Positions 45,724 through 55,134 of a stretch of DNA of 64,000 nt are shown here, piece after piece. Each line of letters opens with the position of its first letter. The stretch's first letter is position 1. The notes below the pieces were generated by a model. That model was not told where the DNA came from, did not search any database, and worked only from the letters and a program-made list of their open reading frames with translations. Source of the stretch: Actinomycetes bacterium (GTDB lineage: Bacteria > Actinomycetota > Acidimicrobiia > Acidimicrobiales > RAAP-2); contig JAJZBX010000007.1 of the NCBI GenBank assembly GCA_021846325.1, positions 1-64,000 on the forward strand, given 5' to 3'. The position numbers were made by a program, and so were the translations under genes.

Positions 45724-45764
45724 CAACGCCCAGCCGGCGCGGTCCGCGCAAGAAACGTCACATT

Positions 45765-45774
45765 CGATATATCG
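45765..45774. promoter_or_regulatory. palindrome CGATATATCG before padR
   Basis: A perfect 10-bp AT-rich palindrome in the padR promoter, partly repeated as GATTTGATATG just after. PadR regulators commonly bind such sites and repress themselves; candidate operator. Confidence 0.4.
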
Positions 45775-45781
45775 ATTTGAT

Positions 45782-46405
45782 ATGATGATTCGCGTGTTGG
45801 ACATCGCCATCCTCGGCCTCTTGATGGACCGTGATCACCACGGTTACGAGATTCGCACGCAACTGCGCGATCGGCTGGGGCTCTCGGCCAACGTCTCCTT
45901 CGGGTCGATCTACCCGGCCCTCGCGCGCCTCGAGCGTCACGGCAGCGTTGAGGCGGTCACGCCAACCGAGTCGCGCTTCGGGGCGCTCTCTACGGGTTCG
46001 CTCTCGGGTGAGCGAGCCTCGCTGCGCGCCCTACGGGCGACGTCGGGTATTGGGCGTCGCGGGCGCAAGGTCTACCGGATCACCGAGCGCGGTCGACAGG
46101 AGTTCGCCGAGTTGCTCGCGGACCCGGCCACCGTGGATGACGGCAAGAACTTCTCGATGCGAATGGCGCTGGCCAAGTACCTGACCCCGTCGCTGCGCGT
46201 CAACCTGCTCGAGCGACGTCGCGCCGACCTCCTCGAACGCCTGGCCGAAGTCCGTCAGGGTGCCCAGAACGAGTCGTTGGACGCCTACGCGCGCAGCGTC
46301 ATGGCGCACGCTGCCCAGGGCGTCGAGTTGGATCTCGCGTGGATCGACGACATGTTGAACACCGAACGCAGTAATCAGAACCGCTTCGCGCACGACGCGA
46401 AGTAG
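45782..46405 (+). CDS. PadR-family transcriptional regulator
   Basis: A 207-aa regulator. The winged helix reads VLDIAILGLLMDRDHHGYEI and SFGSIYPALARLERHGSV, and the wing ends GRKVYRITERGRQEF. Between recognition helix and wing there is an insertion of about 30 residues (roughly 57-85). The C-terminal dimerisation helices follow. It lies 21 bases before ino1, an arrangement also seen in other Actinobacteria (as in the Rv0046c-Rv0047c pair), so it may control inositol synthesis. Confidence 0.9.
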   Translation: MMIRVLDIAILGLLMDRDHHGYEIRTQLRDRLGLSANVSFGSIYPALARLERHGSVEAVTPTESRFGALSTGSLSGERASLRALRATSGIGRRGRKVYRITERGRQEFAELLADPATVDDGKNFSMRMALAKYLTPSLRVNLLERRRADLLERLAEVRQGAQNESLDAYARSVMAHAAQGVELDLAWIDDMLNTERSNQNRFAHDAK

Positions 46406-46426
46406 ACCGAACAGGAAAGGAGAGCC

Positions 46427-47521
46427 ATGGAGAAGATTCGCGTGGCGATCGCTGGCGTAGGGAACTGCGCCAGTTCACTCATCCAAGGCGTCACCTACTA
46501 CAAGGACGCCAAGGCCGACGAGAACGTGCCGGGCCTCATGCACGTCGTGCTCGGCGGCTACCACGTCAGCGACCTCGAGTTCGTCGCCGCCTTCGACGTC
46601 GATGCCTCAAAGGTCGGCAACGACCTCGGCAAGGCGATCGACGGCGGGCAAAACAACACCATCAAGTTCGCGACCGTCGCGTCGCTCGGCGTCACCGTGC
46701 AGCGGGGCCCGACCTTGGACGGGCTTAACAAGTACTACCGCGCCGTGATCGAGGAATCGCCGCTCGAGCCCGTCGACGTCGTGGCCGCGCTGCGCGCCGC
46801 GCGCGCCGAGGTGCTCGTGTCGTATCTCCCCGTCGGCTCCGAAGAGGCCCAGCGCTTCTACGCCCAGGCCGCCATCGACGCGGGTGTCGCCTTCGTGAAC
46901 GCCATACCGGTCTTCATCGCCTCGGACCCGGTGTGGGCCAAGAAGTTCGCCGACGCCGGAGTGCCGATCATCGGTGACGACATCAAGAGCCAGGTTGGCG
47001 CCACGATCGTGCACCGCGTCCTTGCGCGACTCTTCGAAGATCGTGGACTTTCGCTCGATCACACCTACCAGCTCAACGTCGGCGGCAACATGGACTTCAA
47101 GAACATGCTCGATCGCGAACGTCTTGAGTCAAAGAAGATCTCCAAGACCCAGTCGGTGACCTCCCAACTCGAGATCAGCCACCTCGGCCCCGACGACGTG
47201 CACATCGGTCCCAGCGATCACGTACCGTGGCTCACGGACCGCAAGTGGGCCTACATCCGGATGGAGGGCCGCAACTTCGGTGACGTGCCGCTCAACGTCG
47301 AGCTGAAGCTCGAGGTGTGGGACTCGCCGAACTCCGCCGGCGTCATCATCGACGCGGTGCGCTGCGCCAAGGTCGCCCTCGACCGGGGCATCGGTGGACC
47401 GGTCATCGGGCCATCGGCCTACTTCATGAAATCGCCGCCCGTTCAGTTCCACGACGACGTCGCCCACGACATGGTTGAGTCCTTCGCCAACGACGGCGCC
47501 GCCAACCTGGTCTGGCCCTAG
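46427..47521 (+). CDS. ino1: myo-inositol-1-phosphate synthase
   Basis: A 364-aa NAD-dependent enzyme turning glucose 6-phosphate into inositol 1-phosphate for phosphatidylinositol, mycothiol and related glycolipids. Cofactor motif [16 protein letters not shown], catalytic region [18 protein letters not shown], and [14 protein letters not shown]. Length matches the short actinobacterial type. AAAGGAGAG precedes the ATG. Confidence 0.95.
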   Translation: MEKIRVAIAGVGNCASSLIQGVTYYKDAKADENVPGLMHVVLGGYHVSDLEFVAAFDVDASKVGNDLGKAIDGGQNNTIKFATVASLGVTVQRGPTLDGLNKYYRAVIEESPLEPVDVVAALRAARAEVLVSYLPVGSEEAQRFYAQAAIDAGVAFVNAIPVFIASDPVWAKKFADAGVPIIGDDIKSQVGATIVHRVLARLFEDRGLSLDHTYQLNVGGNMDFKNMLDRERLESKKISKTQSVTSQLEISHLGPDDVHIGPSDHVPWLTDRKWAYIRMEGRNFGDVPLNVELKLEVWDSPNSAGVIIDAVRCAKVALDRGIGGPVIGPSAYFMKSPPVQFHDDVAHDMVESFANDGAANLVWP

Positions 47522-47549
47522 TCAACGCGCGCGCGTCGCGGCCGCACCG

Positions 47550-48968
47550 TTAGTCGCCGCGTTCGAACCAGTCGCGCAGTCGAGTAGCGGCGTCGGCGGG
47601 GTCGATCTCGCCCTCGTCCAGCCTGATCTCCATGAGAAAGTCGAGCGCTCGTCCGACCATCGGACCCGGACCAATGCCCAGCAGCGCCATGACGGCGACG
47701 CCGTCTAGGGCCGGTCGAAGCCGATTCAGATCCTCTCGTGCGCGCACTTCGGCGATGCGCGTCTCGAGCTCGTCCATGCGCTTGGCGAAGGTCGCGGCCT
47801 TGCGCGCGTTGCGCGTCGTTGCGTCGCACCGCGTCAGCTCGTTCAGTTCGTTGAGCAGCGCTCCGGCGTCACGAACGTAACGACGTACCGCGCGATCACT
47901 CCACCCCATCTTGTAGGTGTGAAATCGAAGGTGGAGCTCCACGAGCGCGACGACGTCGTCGATCGTCGACTGGGGATACTTCAGCGATGACATCCGCTTG
48001 CGCGTCATCTTGGCGCCAACGATTTCGTGAAACCGAAATGTCACGCCCTCCTCGGAAATCTCCCGTGTGCGGGGCTTACCAATGTCGTGGAAGAGCGCGG
48101 CCAGTCGCAGCGTCAGCACCGGCGAGGTCTTGTCGACCACCGCCCAGGTGTGCTTCAACACGTCCTTGTGCTGGTGGATCGGATCTTGCTCGAGTTGCAG
48201 CAACGCCAGCTCCGGCATGAACTGGTCGGCGAGGCCGGTCCGCACGATGAAGTCCAGTCCGATCGACGGGCGCTCGGTCATCAGTAGCAGGTCGAGTTCG
48301 CCCCGGATCCGCTCGACGGACACCTTGCGCAACGACTCGGCCATGGCGGTCGCGGCCGCCTCGACGCGCGGATCGATGTCGAGGTGGAAGCGCGCGGCGA
48401 ACCGCGCGGCCCGCAGCATGCGCAACGGGTCGTCGCGAAAGAGTCCCTCGGGTTCGGTCGGCGTGCGCAAACGTCGCTCCGCAAGATCACGAAACCCCTG
48501 GTGATAGTCGAAGAACGTCCGCACCCCCTCCGCACCGTTCGCGAGCGCGACGACGTCGAGCGCCATCGCGTTGATCGTGAAGTCGCGACGGCTGAGGTCG
48601 ACCTCGAGCGAATCTCCCCACTCAACCGATGGTTTACGCGAGTGGTCGACGTAGGCCTCGGACCGAAAGGTGGTGACTTCGGCCTTCACGCCATTGGCCC
48701 GTAGGGTGCCACCAATCGTGCCGAAGGCACGTCCCTGTTCCCACAGCGCGGTACACACGTTGCTCATCATCCGCGCGATGTCGTCCGGCCGCGCGTTCGT
48801 CGTGAAGTCAATCTCGAAGTCCGTCTTGCGGGGCTCGCCGAGCAGCGCGTCGCGCACGGAACCGCCCACCGCGTAAAGCGAGTACCCCTCGTCGAAGAAG
48901 ACGCGAGCGAGGGGGCGGGCGTCGTCGACGAGTTCGTTCAAGCGCTGCTGGGCGGTATCCATTGACAT
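47550..48968 (-). CDS. cca: CCA tRNA nucleotidyltransferase
   Basis: A 472-aa class II nucleotidyltransferase adding or repairing the 3' CCA of tRNA. Head domain YAVGGSVRDALLGEPRKTDFEIDFTTNA with the two catalytic acids; RDFTINAMALDV; RRD-type DDPLRMLRAARFAARF; C-terminal HD domain (LAALFHDIGKPRTR). Start may be ATG 48968 or 48962; neither has a good Shine-Dalgarno. Divergent from the DUF6049-type gene. Confidence 0.93.
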   Translation of the reverse strand: MSMDTAQQRLNELVDDARPLARVFFDEGYSLYAVGGSVRDALLGEPRKTDFEIDFTTNARPDDIARMMSNVCTALWEQGRAFGTIGGTLRANGVKAEVTTFRSEAYVDHSRKPSVEWGDSLEVDLSRRDFTINAMALDVVALANGAEGVRTFFDYHQGFRDLAERRLRTPTEPEGLFRDDPLRMLRAARFAARFHLDIDPRVEAAATAMAESLRKVSVERIRGELDLLLMTERPSIGLDFIVRTGLADQFMPELALLQLEQDPIHQHKDVLKHTWAVVDKTSPVLTLRLAALFHDIGKPRTREISEEGVTFRFHEIVGAKMTRKRMSSLKYPQSTIDDVVALVELHLRFHTYKMGWSDRAVRRYVRDAGALLNELNELTRCDATTRNARKAATFAKRMDELETRIAEVRAREDLNRLRPALDGVAVMALLGIGPGPMVGRALDFLMEIRLDEGEIDPADAATRLRDWFERGD

Positions 48969-49030
48969 CACTGGCACTGAAGGGTAGTTGGACCGCTGGG
49001 CCAGCACGAGCGACGGTAGCCTGGGTCTGC

Positions 49031-50983
49031 ATGTACCACCGATTTTCGACCTGGTGGCGGGCGCTCAGCGTGGTACTCCTCGGCCTCGCGACGACGACGT
49101 GGCCGTCGGCCACGGGGGCCGCCACCTCTTCGAATTTCGCCGTGCTACGCGAGTCGTCGGCGGCGACGATCTCGTCCTCGGGAACGGCGCGCTTCGCGGT
49201 GACCCTCGCCTTCGACCAACCCGAGCGAGCCCTCACGGTCGCCGTCGCCCTCTACCCGCGCCTGGTTATGCGATCCCAGATCGATCCGGTGATCACCGGC
49301 GCGGGTGTCGGCGGACCCGCGAGTGCGTCGACCGGGAGTACTCGACCGGACTGCACGGCGTCGCGAAGCGCCACGATGATCATCGGCCTCTTCACGCAGC
49401 GCGCGGCCAGCGCCCGCACGCGATGTGGACCACTCCCCCAACTTCGCCTCCCCTGCCACGGATCAGCGTGCGACGGCGTCTACCCCATTCGCTTCGCCGT
49501 GAGCGAGGCCGGAACCACCACCGTTGAGTGGTCGCTGCTCGCCGTGCAGAGCGCCACGGTGGTGAACCCCTTGCGTCTCAACTGGATCACCACGCTCGGG
49601 ACGGGAACCTGGTCCAAACGAGTACGCACGGCGGCCGTGCTGGGCGACATTGGCAAGCATCCGAACTTTCCCATCACGTTGAGTGCGAACTACCAAACCC
49701 TCGAACGCGCCTTCGACGCTGGCGTCGCCGGCGCCGCGTGGCGCCGCGCCTTGCGCCACGCCGTCGCGAGCCCGCTGCATCGGATTGCCGACGCGCCACC
49801 CAGCCACGTTGACTTCGCCGGGCTCGCGGCCAACGGCCTCGACGGCGAGGTTAAGGCCCAGCTGGGACTCGCGAGCCAACTCGTCCAGTCACTGACTGGG
49901 CGCCACCTCGATAGTCCAGTCCTGCTCCAGGGGTCACCGTCGGCGGCGACCCTCGCGGCGTTGTCGACCGCCGGTGTCTCGAACGTCGTGCTGCCCGAGG
50001 ATCGGTTGACGGTCGTCCCGTCGACCACGTTGACCTGGGGCGCACCGTTCCGCGTGTCCGGGGTCGGGTCGACCGTGGCGCTGGCCGACGACGGACCACT
50101 CTCGCTGCTCGCGGTCGACGGGGCGATCGAACCGGGCCGACGGGCTGCGATCACCCTGGCCACACTGGCCTTTTTGCACTTCGAGGCGCCCAACGTGCCC
50201 TCCAGCCGCACCGTCGTCCTGCTCGTCCCCGCGGCTACGACGTCGATCGCCTACCTCAACGACGTCGTGACGGGACTGCGTGGCAATCCCTTCGTCGTCG
50301 CGGGCAACCTCGTGCCGTCCTTCTCGTCCTCACTGATCGGCAGTGACGGAGCGCCCGCGACGCGCACGCTCTTGGCGGGGCCGAGCTCAACGTGGAGCGC
50401 ACACAACGTCTCGAGCCTGGCCAGCGTGGCAACCCAGGTCGGCTCGTTCAGCCAGGCCATCACCGATCGTGCGGTGTCCTACGCGTTGCGAGTGGCCACG
50501 GCATCGAGCGAGATCGTCGGCTCCGCGTCGCGACGCCAAAGCGCGATCAACGCCGCCGGCGCCGCCCTCAGCGCGCAACTCGCCCAGTTCACGGTCGATC
50601 CGAGCGCCATCACCCTCGCGGGCCCGGGCGCCGCGCTGCCGATCACGCTACACAGCACCGCCCCCTACACGGTGACGGCGGTGGTTCACCTACTCACCAA
50701 CCAGCTCAGCTTTCCGAAGGGGTCGAGCATCGTCGTCTCGTGGAATTCGCCTACGACGTCGGTTCGGGTGCCCACGTCGAGCCGGCGGGGAAACAGCCTG
50801 ACCCTGCAGGTGAACGTCACGACGTCCGATCAGCAGGTCTTACTCGCGCACGCCGCCATCCAGGTGCGCATCGCCGGTAGTTCGGTCGTGGGCTACCTAC
50901 TCACCGCGGCCTCCCTGCTCGTCCTCGCCGGTTGGTGGTGGCGAACGTATCGGCGGCGCCCGAAGGCTCGACACGCTCGATGA
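49031..50983 (+). CDS. DUF6049-type exported membrane protein
   Basis: A 650-aa protein of unknown function always found beside murJ in Actinobacteria. Signal peptide (WWRALSVVLLGLATTTWPSATGA), a long exported region with Ig-like strands, and a C-terminal helix (SVVGYLLTAASLLVLAGWWW) with basic tail. The ATG at 49031 starts the signal peptide; TAGCCT lies eight bases before it. Its stop overlaps the murJ start (ATGA), suggesting a role in lipid II flipping or wall synthesis. Confidence 0.75.
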   Translation: MYHRFSTWWRALSVVLLGLATTTWPSATGAATSSNFAVLRESSAATISSSGTARFAVTLAFDQPERALTVAVALYPRLVMRSQIDPVITGAGVGGPASASTGSTRPDCTASRSATMIIGLFTQRAASARTRCGPLPQLRLPCHGSACDGVYPIRFAVSEAGTTTVEWSLLAVQSATVVNPLRLNWITTLGTGTWSKRVRTAAVLGDIGKHPNFPITLSANYQTLERAFDAGVAGAAWRRALRHAVASPLHRIADAPPSHVDFAGLAANGLDGEVKAQLGLASQLVQSLTGRHLDSPVLLQGSPSAATLAALSTAGVSNVVLPEDRLTVVPSTTLTWGAPFRVSGVGSTVALADDGPLSLLAVDGAIEPGRRAAITLATLAFLHFEAPNVPSSRTVVLLVPAATTSIAYLNDVVTGLRGNPFVVAGNLVPSFSSSLIGSDGAPATRTLLAGPSSTWSAHNVSSLASVATQVGSFSQAITDRAVSYALRVATASSEIVGSASRRQSAINAAGAALSAQLAQFTVDPSAITLAGPGAALPITLHSTAPYTVTAVVHLLTNQLSFPKGSSIVVSWNSPTTSVRVPTSSRRGNSLTLQVNVTTSDQQVLLAHAAIQVRIAGSSVVGYLLTAASLLVLAGWWWRTYRRRPKARHAR

Positions 50984-52563
50984 GCACCACGTCGAATCAC
51001 TCCTCGCGCGTGCTGTCCATGGCGAGCGGCACACTCGTGTCTCGGCTTACGGGACTCATTCGGGTCTTTGTTTTGGTGTGGGTGCTCGGCTTCACCCCGC
51101 TGGCCGACGCCTTCAACCTCGCCAACACCATTCCCAACATGCTCTTCGACCTCGTGCTCGGTGGCGTCATGATCGCGACGTACATTCCGGTCTTCGTCGA
51201 GCGACTCGCCGTCGACGGCGAGCGACGCGCGTGGCACTCGATCTCGACGGTGCTCACCGCCTCGGTTCTGGTCTTGGTCGCCGGATCAGCACTCGCGTGG
51301 TGGACCGCGCCGTGGATCATCGATGGCTTTACGGCACTACACCAGCTCGACGTTGGCCGAGCCGCCGCCACCCTGGTTGACCAGCGTCGCGTCGCGACTC
51401 AGTTGCTTCGATGGTTCGTACCCCAGATCTTCTTCTACGGCATCATCGGTCTGGCCACGGCCCTGCTCAACGTTCGTCACCGCTTCGGCGCTCCGGCCTG
51501 GGTGCCGGTGGCCAACAACGTCATCGCGATCGCGGTGCTCGTGTGGTTCCACCTGGTTGACCCCACGCCGGTGCTATCCCAACTTCCCGGCAGTCACGAC
51601 CTGCTGTGGCTTGGCCTGGGCACGACGCTCGGCGTCGCCGTCCAATTCCTCTGTCTACTCCCCTCGCTGGCTCGCAGCGACCTGTGGCGCATCGGCCCTC
51701 GATTCGACCTTCACGACCCGGCGTTGCGCGCCATCACCCGACTGGGGAGCTGGACGCTGCTGGTCGTCATGGCCAACCAGGCGTCGCTCTACGTCATACT
51801 CGCCTTCGCCTTCGGCGAAGGCGGCAGCGGTCCGGTGAGTGCGTACACCTACGGATGGTCCTTCTTTCTCATCCCGTACGCGGTGATCGTCGTCTCGGTG
51901 CTCAGCTCGCTCGGACCCCAACTCGCTCGACTCGCCACCGACCACGACTACGTAGCGTTCAGCCAGCGACTTCGCTTCGGGTTGCGCCAGTCGCTCGTCA
52001 TCATCGTTCCGTGCAGCGTCGGGTTCATTATCCTCAGCCAACCGCTCGTCGCGGTACTCAATCACGTCAACGCGACGCGCACCATACCGGCCGGCACCGT
52101 GCTCGCCATCCTCGCGGCCGGCATGCCGGGCTTCACCGTGTTCATGTTGGCCGTTCGAGGACTTCAAGCCATGCAGCGGGCCCGACACGTCTTCCTGCTC
52201 TATCTGCTGGAGAACGTCCTCACGATCGCCTTGGCGATCGTGATCGGTCGCCATTCCCTCGCCGCCCTGACGGCCAGCATCTCGCTCGCCTACGGCGTGG
52301 CCGCGGTCGTGGCGCTCGCCGTACTGGCCCGCCTCCACGTATCGATCACCTCAACGATCTGGTCCGTTCACGTCCGTCGAAGCCTGGTCGCATCCCTGGT
52401 CGCGGGCGCCGCCATGGCCGTGGTCTACGCGTCGTCGAACGCGGCCATCGGACTGGGCCTGCTCGTGCGCTTCGGGGGCGCGCTGGCCGCCGGCACCCTC
52501 GCCTACGTGGCCGTCATCGCCGCCGGTCAGCGGCGCGCTGGCCGCCGGCGCTCGAACGTGTAA
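50980..52563 (+). CDS. murJ: lipid II flippase MurJ
   Basis: A 527-aa membrane protein with about fourteen helices, flipping lipid II to the outer face for peptidoglycan synthesis. MASGTLVSRLTGLIRVFVL, LADAFNLANTIPNMLFDLV and GGVMIATYIPVFV are the MurJ N-terminal signature. The mycobacterial pseudokinase/C-terminal extension is absent. Coupled to the DUF6049-type gene. Confidence 0.92.
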   Translation: MSTTSNHSSRVLSMASGTLVSRLTGLIRVFVLVWVLGFTPLADAFNLANTIPNMLFDLVLGGVMIATYIPVFVERLAVDGERRAWHSISTVLTASVLVLVAGSALAWWTAPWIIDGFTALHQLDVGRAAATLVDQRRVATQLLRWFVPQIFFYGIIGLATALLNVRHRFGAPAWVPVANNVIAIAVLVWFHLVDPTPVLSQLPGSHDLLWLGLGTTLGVAVQFLCLLPSLARSDLWRIGPRFDLHDPALRAITRLGSWTLLVVMANQASLYVILAFAFGEGGSGPVSAYTYGWSFFLIPYAVIVVSVLSSLGPQLARLATDHDYVAFSQRLRFGLRQSLVIIVPCSVGFIILSQPLVAVLNHVNATRTIPAGTVLAILAAGMPGFTVFMLAVRGLQAMQRARHVFLLYLLENVLTIALAIVIGRHSLAALTASISLAYGVAAVVALAVLARLHVSITSTIWSVHVRRSLVASLVAGAAMAVVYASSNAAIGLGLLVRFGGALAAGTLAYVAVIAAGQRRAGRRRSNV

Positions 52564-52594
52564 GGCTGGCCGTCGCCACCACCAAGGGGGACTC

Positions 52595-53434
52595 ATGGCC
52601 CAGATTCGCGTGATCACCGACAGCGCCTGTGACCTGCCTCGCGAGATTGCCGAGCACCTCGACATCGACATCGTCTCGCTCACCATTCGATTCGGCGACG
52701 AGGAGTTCGTTGACCGTGTTGACCTCTCCCCCGAACAGTTCTGGGCGATGTGCAAGGCCAACAAGGTCTTGCCCGAGACCGCGGCACCGTCACCCGGTGC
52801 CTTCCAGGAAGCCTACGAGCGCGCGCGTGGTGCGGGTTGCGACGGCGTGCTCGTCGTGACGATCTCGGCCGCGCTGTCCGCCACACACCAGTCGGCCACG
52901 CTCGCCGCCGAGGCGGTGGCCGATTCGATTCCCGTGCGCGTGGTGGACACCAAAGCCGTATCGATGGCTCAGGGAATGCTCGCCATGGACGTGGCCGAAC
53001 TGGCCAAGACGGGTGCGGGGCTCGACGAGCTCGAACGCCGCGCGCAGCAACTGGTCGACCGGGTCGGCGTCTGCGGCACGCTCGACACGCTGGAGCATCT
53101 CGTGAAGGGGGGGCGCGTCGGCGGCGCGCGGGCCCTCATCGGTCAGGTGCTGTCAATCAAACCCTTGCTCGCACTGAAGGACGGCGTCGTCACCGAAGCG
53201 GGTCGCCAGCGAACACGCGCCAAGGCACTCGCCGCGGTGGCGGCGGTGGCGCGTAGCCACGCGCCACTGGCCCGGATTGCCATTGCGCACGGGGACGCCA
53301 GCGACGTCGACACCATCGTCGAGATGGTCCGCGATATCCCCTCGACCGAACCACTGATCGTCACCGACATCGGCCCCGTCGTCGGCACCCACGGGGGTCC
53401 ACGGATCGTGGCGGTCTGTTGGGTTGGAGTTTGA
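52595..53434 (+). CDS. DegV family fatty-acid-binding protein
   Basis: A 279-aa protein that binds fatty acids for the FakA kinase system in other bacteria. RVITDSACDLP and VVTISAALSATHQSA are the family motifs, with FLxxLxKGGR-like LEHLVKGGRVGGARALIG and LSIKPLLALKDG. A GGGGGA stretch precedes the ATG. No fakA-like kinase gene is adjacent in this window. Confidence 0.92.
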   Translation: MAQIRVITDSACDLPREIAEHLDIDIVSLTIRFGDEEFVDRVDLSPEQFWAMCKANKVLPETAAPSPGAFQEAYERARGAGCDGVLVVTISAALSATHQSATLAAEAVADSIPVRVVDTKAVSMAQGMLAMDVAELAKTGAGLDELERRAQQLVDRVGVCGTLDTLEHLVKGGRVGGARALIGQVLSIKPLLALKDGVVTEAGRQRTRAKALAAVAAVARSHAPLARIAIAHGDASDVDTIVEMVRDIPSTEPLIVTDIGPVVGTHGGPRIVAVCWVGV

Positions 53435-53448
53435 GAGCCCTGGACCGC

Positions 53449-53454
53449 TAGGTT
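53449..53454 (+). promoter_or_regulatory. -10 hexamer TAGGTT, leaderless small membrane protein
   Basis: TAGGTT ends six bases before the GTG at 53461. Confidence 0.5.
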
Positions 53455-53460
53455 CGTAGC

Positions 53461-53796
53461 GTGACGGCGACCAGTCCACCCCCAGAACGCGGACCCGATT
53501 TCGTCGACAAGGCGCTGGGCTCGCTCGATCACCTCCTCGATGTCGTTCACGACAAACTGTTGCGCCCAATCTTGCTCGTCGGCCGCACCCTCGCGTTCAT
53601 CTTCGTGCTGCTGCTCGTGGCGCTGGTGCTCGTGATCGTGCTGATCATTGGCGTGACCCGACTCCTGGACGTCTACCTCTTCGCTGGACGCGTATGGATC
53701 ACCTACGTGCTCGTCGGCGCTGTCTCGTTGACGGCGGGCTTGATTATCTGGCGCCGACGCCGTCCCGCCCCGACGCGCGGAGCGCCACGTGACTGA
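53461..53796 (+). CDS. small two-helix membrane protein
   Basis: A 111-aa protein: acidic/amphipathic start ([20 protein letters not shown]), two hydrophobic helices (about residues 42-66 and 78-97) and a basic tail. Resembles holin-superfamily-like small proteins of Actinobacteria; function unknown. Its 3' end overlaps trxB by eight bases. Confidence 0.7.
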   Translation: MTATSPPPERGPDFVDKALGSLDHLLDVVHDKLLRPILLVGRTLAFIFVLLLVALVLVIVLIIGVTRLLDVYLFAGRVWITYVLVGAVSLTAGLIIWRRRRPAPTRGAPRD

Positions 53797-54742
53797 TCAC
53801 ACGCGGGTGCTCATCGTTGGATCGGGACCAGCCGGCCTGACCGCGGCTATCTACACCGCGCGCGCGCAGTTGCGACCGATCGTCATTGAGGGCGAGCCGT
53901 CGTCGACCTCGGATCAGCCGGGTGGTCAGCTGATGTTGACCACCGATATCGAGAACTTTCCCGGTTTCCCCGAAGGCATCACCGGACCCGAACTCATGGC
54001 TAATATGCGCGCTCAGGCCGAGCGCTTCGGGGCGGATCTGCGCGTTAACAAGGTTCAGCGCCTGGACGCGACCGAACGACCGTTTCGCGCGTGGCTCTCC
54101 GGCGACGACGAGCCCAGCATCACCGCCGACGCGGTCATCCTGGCCACCGGTGCGCAGTCACTGATGATGAACGTGCCGGGCGAGAGCCGACTGCTGAGCC
54201 ACGGCCTTTCCACGTGCGCGACCTGTGACGGCTTCTTCTTTCGCGGCCACGACATCGCCGTGATCGGCGGCGGCGACTCGGCGATCGAGGAGGCCACGTT
54301 TCTCACCCGCTTCGCCTCGACCGTGACGGTGGTTCACCGTCGAGACGCCCTTCGAGCGTCAAAGATCATGCAGGAACGCGCCTTCGCCAATGACAAAATT
54401 CGCTTCGCGTGGAACACCCAGGTCCTCGAGGTCCTCGGCGACAGCAAGGTTTCGGGTCTTCGAGTCGCCGATACCGTCACGGGCGTCGAGCGCATCATGG
54501 ACGTGACCGGTGTCTTCGTCGCCATTGGGCACGTTCCCAATACCGCGCTCGTGCACGGCCAGGTCGACTTGCACGACAACGGCTACGTCCGCACCGGCGT
54601 GGGCTCGTTCACCAACGTTGACGGACTGTTCGCCGCGGGTGATGTGCAAGACGACCAGTATCGACAGGCGATTACGTCGGCCGGCTCGGGCTGCGTTGCC
54701 GCCATTGACGCGGAGCGGTGGCTCGAAGCGCAAGGTGCGTGA
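53789..54742 (+). CDS. trxB: thioredoxin reductase
   Basis: A 317-aa FAD/NADPH enzyme reducing thioredoxin. FAD motif [16 protein letters not shown], redox-active Cys pair CATC in [16 protein letters not shown] motif [14 protein letters not shown] and C-terminal [25 protein letters not shown] start inside the end of the preceding gene. Pairs with trxA 60 bp downstream and could supply electrons to the PrxQ enzyme. Confidence 0.94.
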   Translation: MTDHTRVLIVGSGPAGLTAAIYTARAQLRPIVIEGEPSSTSDQPGGQLMLTTDIENFPGFPEGITGPELMANMRAQAERFGADLRVNKVQRLDATERPFRAWLSGDDEPSITADAVILATGAQSLMMNVPGESRLLSHGLSTCATCDGFFFRGHDIAVIGGGDSAIEEATFLTRFASTVTVVHRRDALRASKIMQERAFANDKIRFAWNTQVLEVLGDSKVSGLRVADTVTGVERIMDVTGVFVAIGHVPNTALVHGQVDLHDNGYVRTGVGSFTNVDGLFAAGDVQDDQYRQAITSAGSGCVAAIDAERWLEAQGA

Positions 54743-54802
54743 TCTTCGGTGGGTAAGGTGGTCGCCACGACACTGACGTGATGCACTGGAGGAAGTAGAA
54801 CC

Positions 54803-55129
54803 ATGACGAGTCCCATTACCATCCTGACCGACGCCACGTTCGACGAGGTCATTGGTGCGGCCGATAAGCCAATTCTCGTTGACTTCTGGGCGGAGTGGTG
54901 CGGTCCGTGCAAAATGATCGCCCCCATTTTGGAGCAGTTCTCGGTTGAGCAGGCCGACAAGTTCACAATCGGCAAATTGGACGTTGACGCGAACGTCGCC
55001 ACCGCAACCAAGTTCTCGGTGATGAGTATTCCGACGCTGCTGCTCTTCAAAGAGGGCCACGTCGTCGCGCGAATTGTTGGGGCCAAGCCCAAGGGCTCGC
55101 TCTTGCACGAGATCACCGCGTCCCTCTAA
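54803..55129 (+). CDS. trxA: thioredoxin
   Basis: A 108-aa thiol-disulfide oxidoreductase with the WCGPC active site in [12 protein letters not shown] and the cis-Pro loop [16 protein letters not shown] precedes the ATG. Co-directional with trxB; a TAAGGT hexamer at 54754-54759 may also drive it separately. Confidence 0.95.
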   Translation: MTSPITILTDATFDEVIGAADKPILVDFWAEWCGPCKMIAPILEQFSVEQADKFTIGKLDVDANVATATKFSVMSIPTLLLFKEGHVVARIVGAKPKGSLLHEITASL

Positions 55130-55134
55130 CTCCC

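Noticed and set aside
45287..45751. Alternative frame over the DUF5318 gene
   Set aside because: Arg/Ser-rich translation without the Cys-pair pattern; the overlapping frame has the family motifs.
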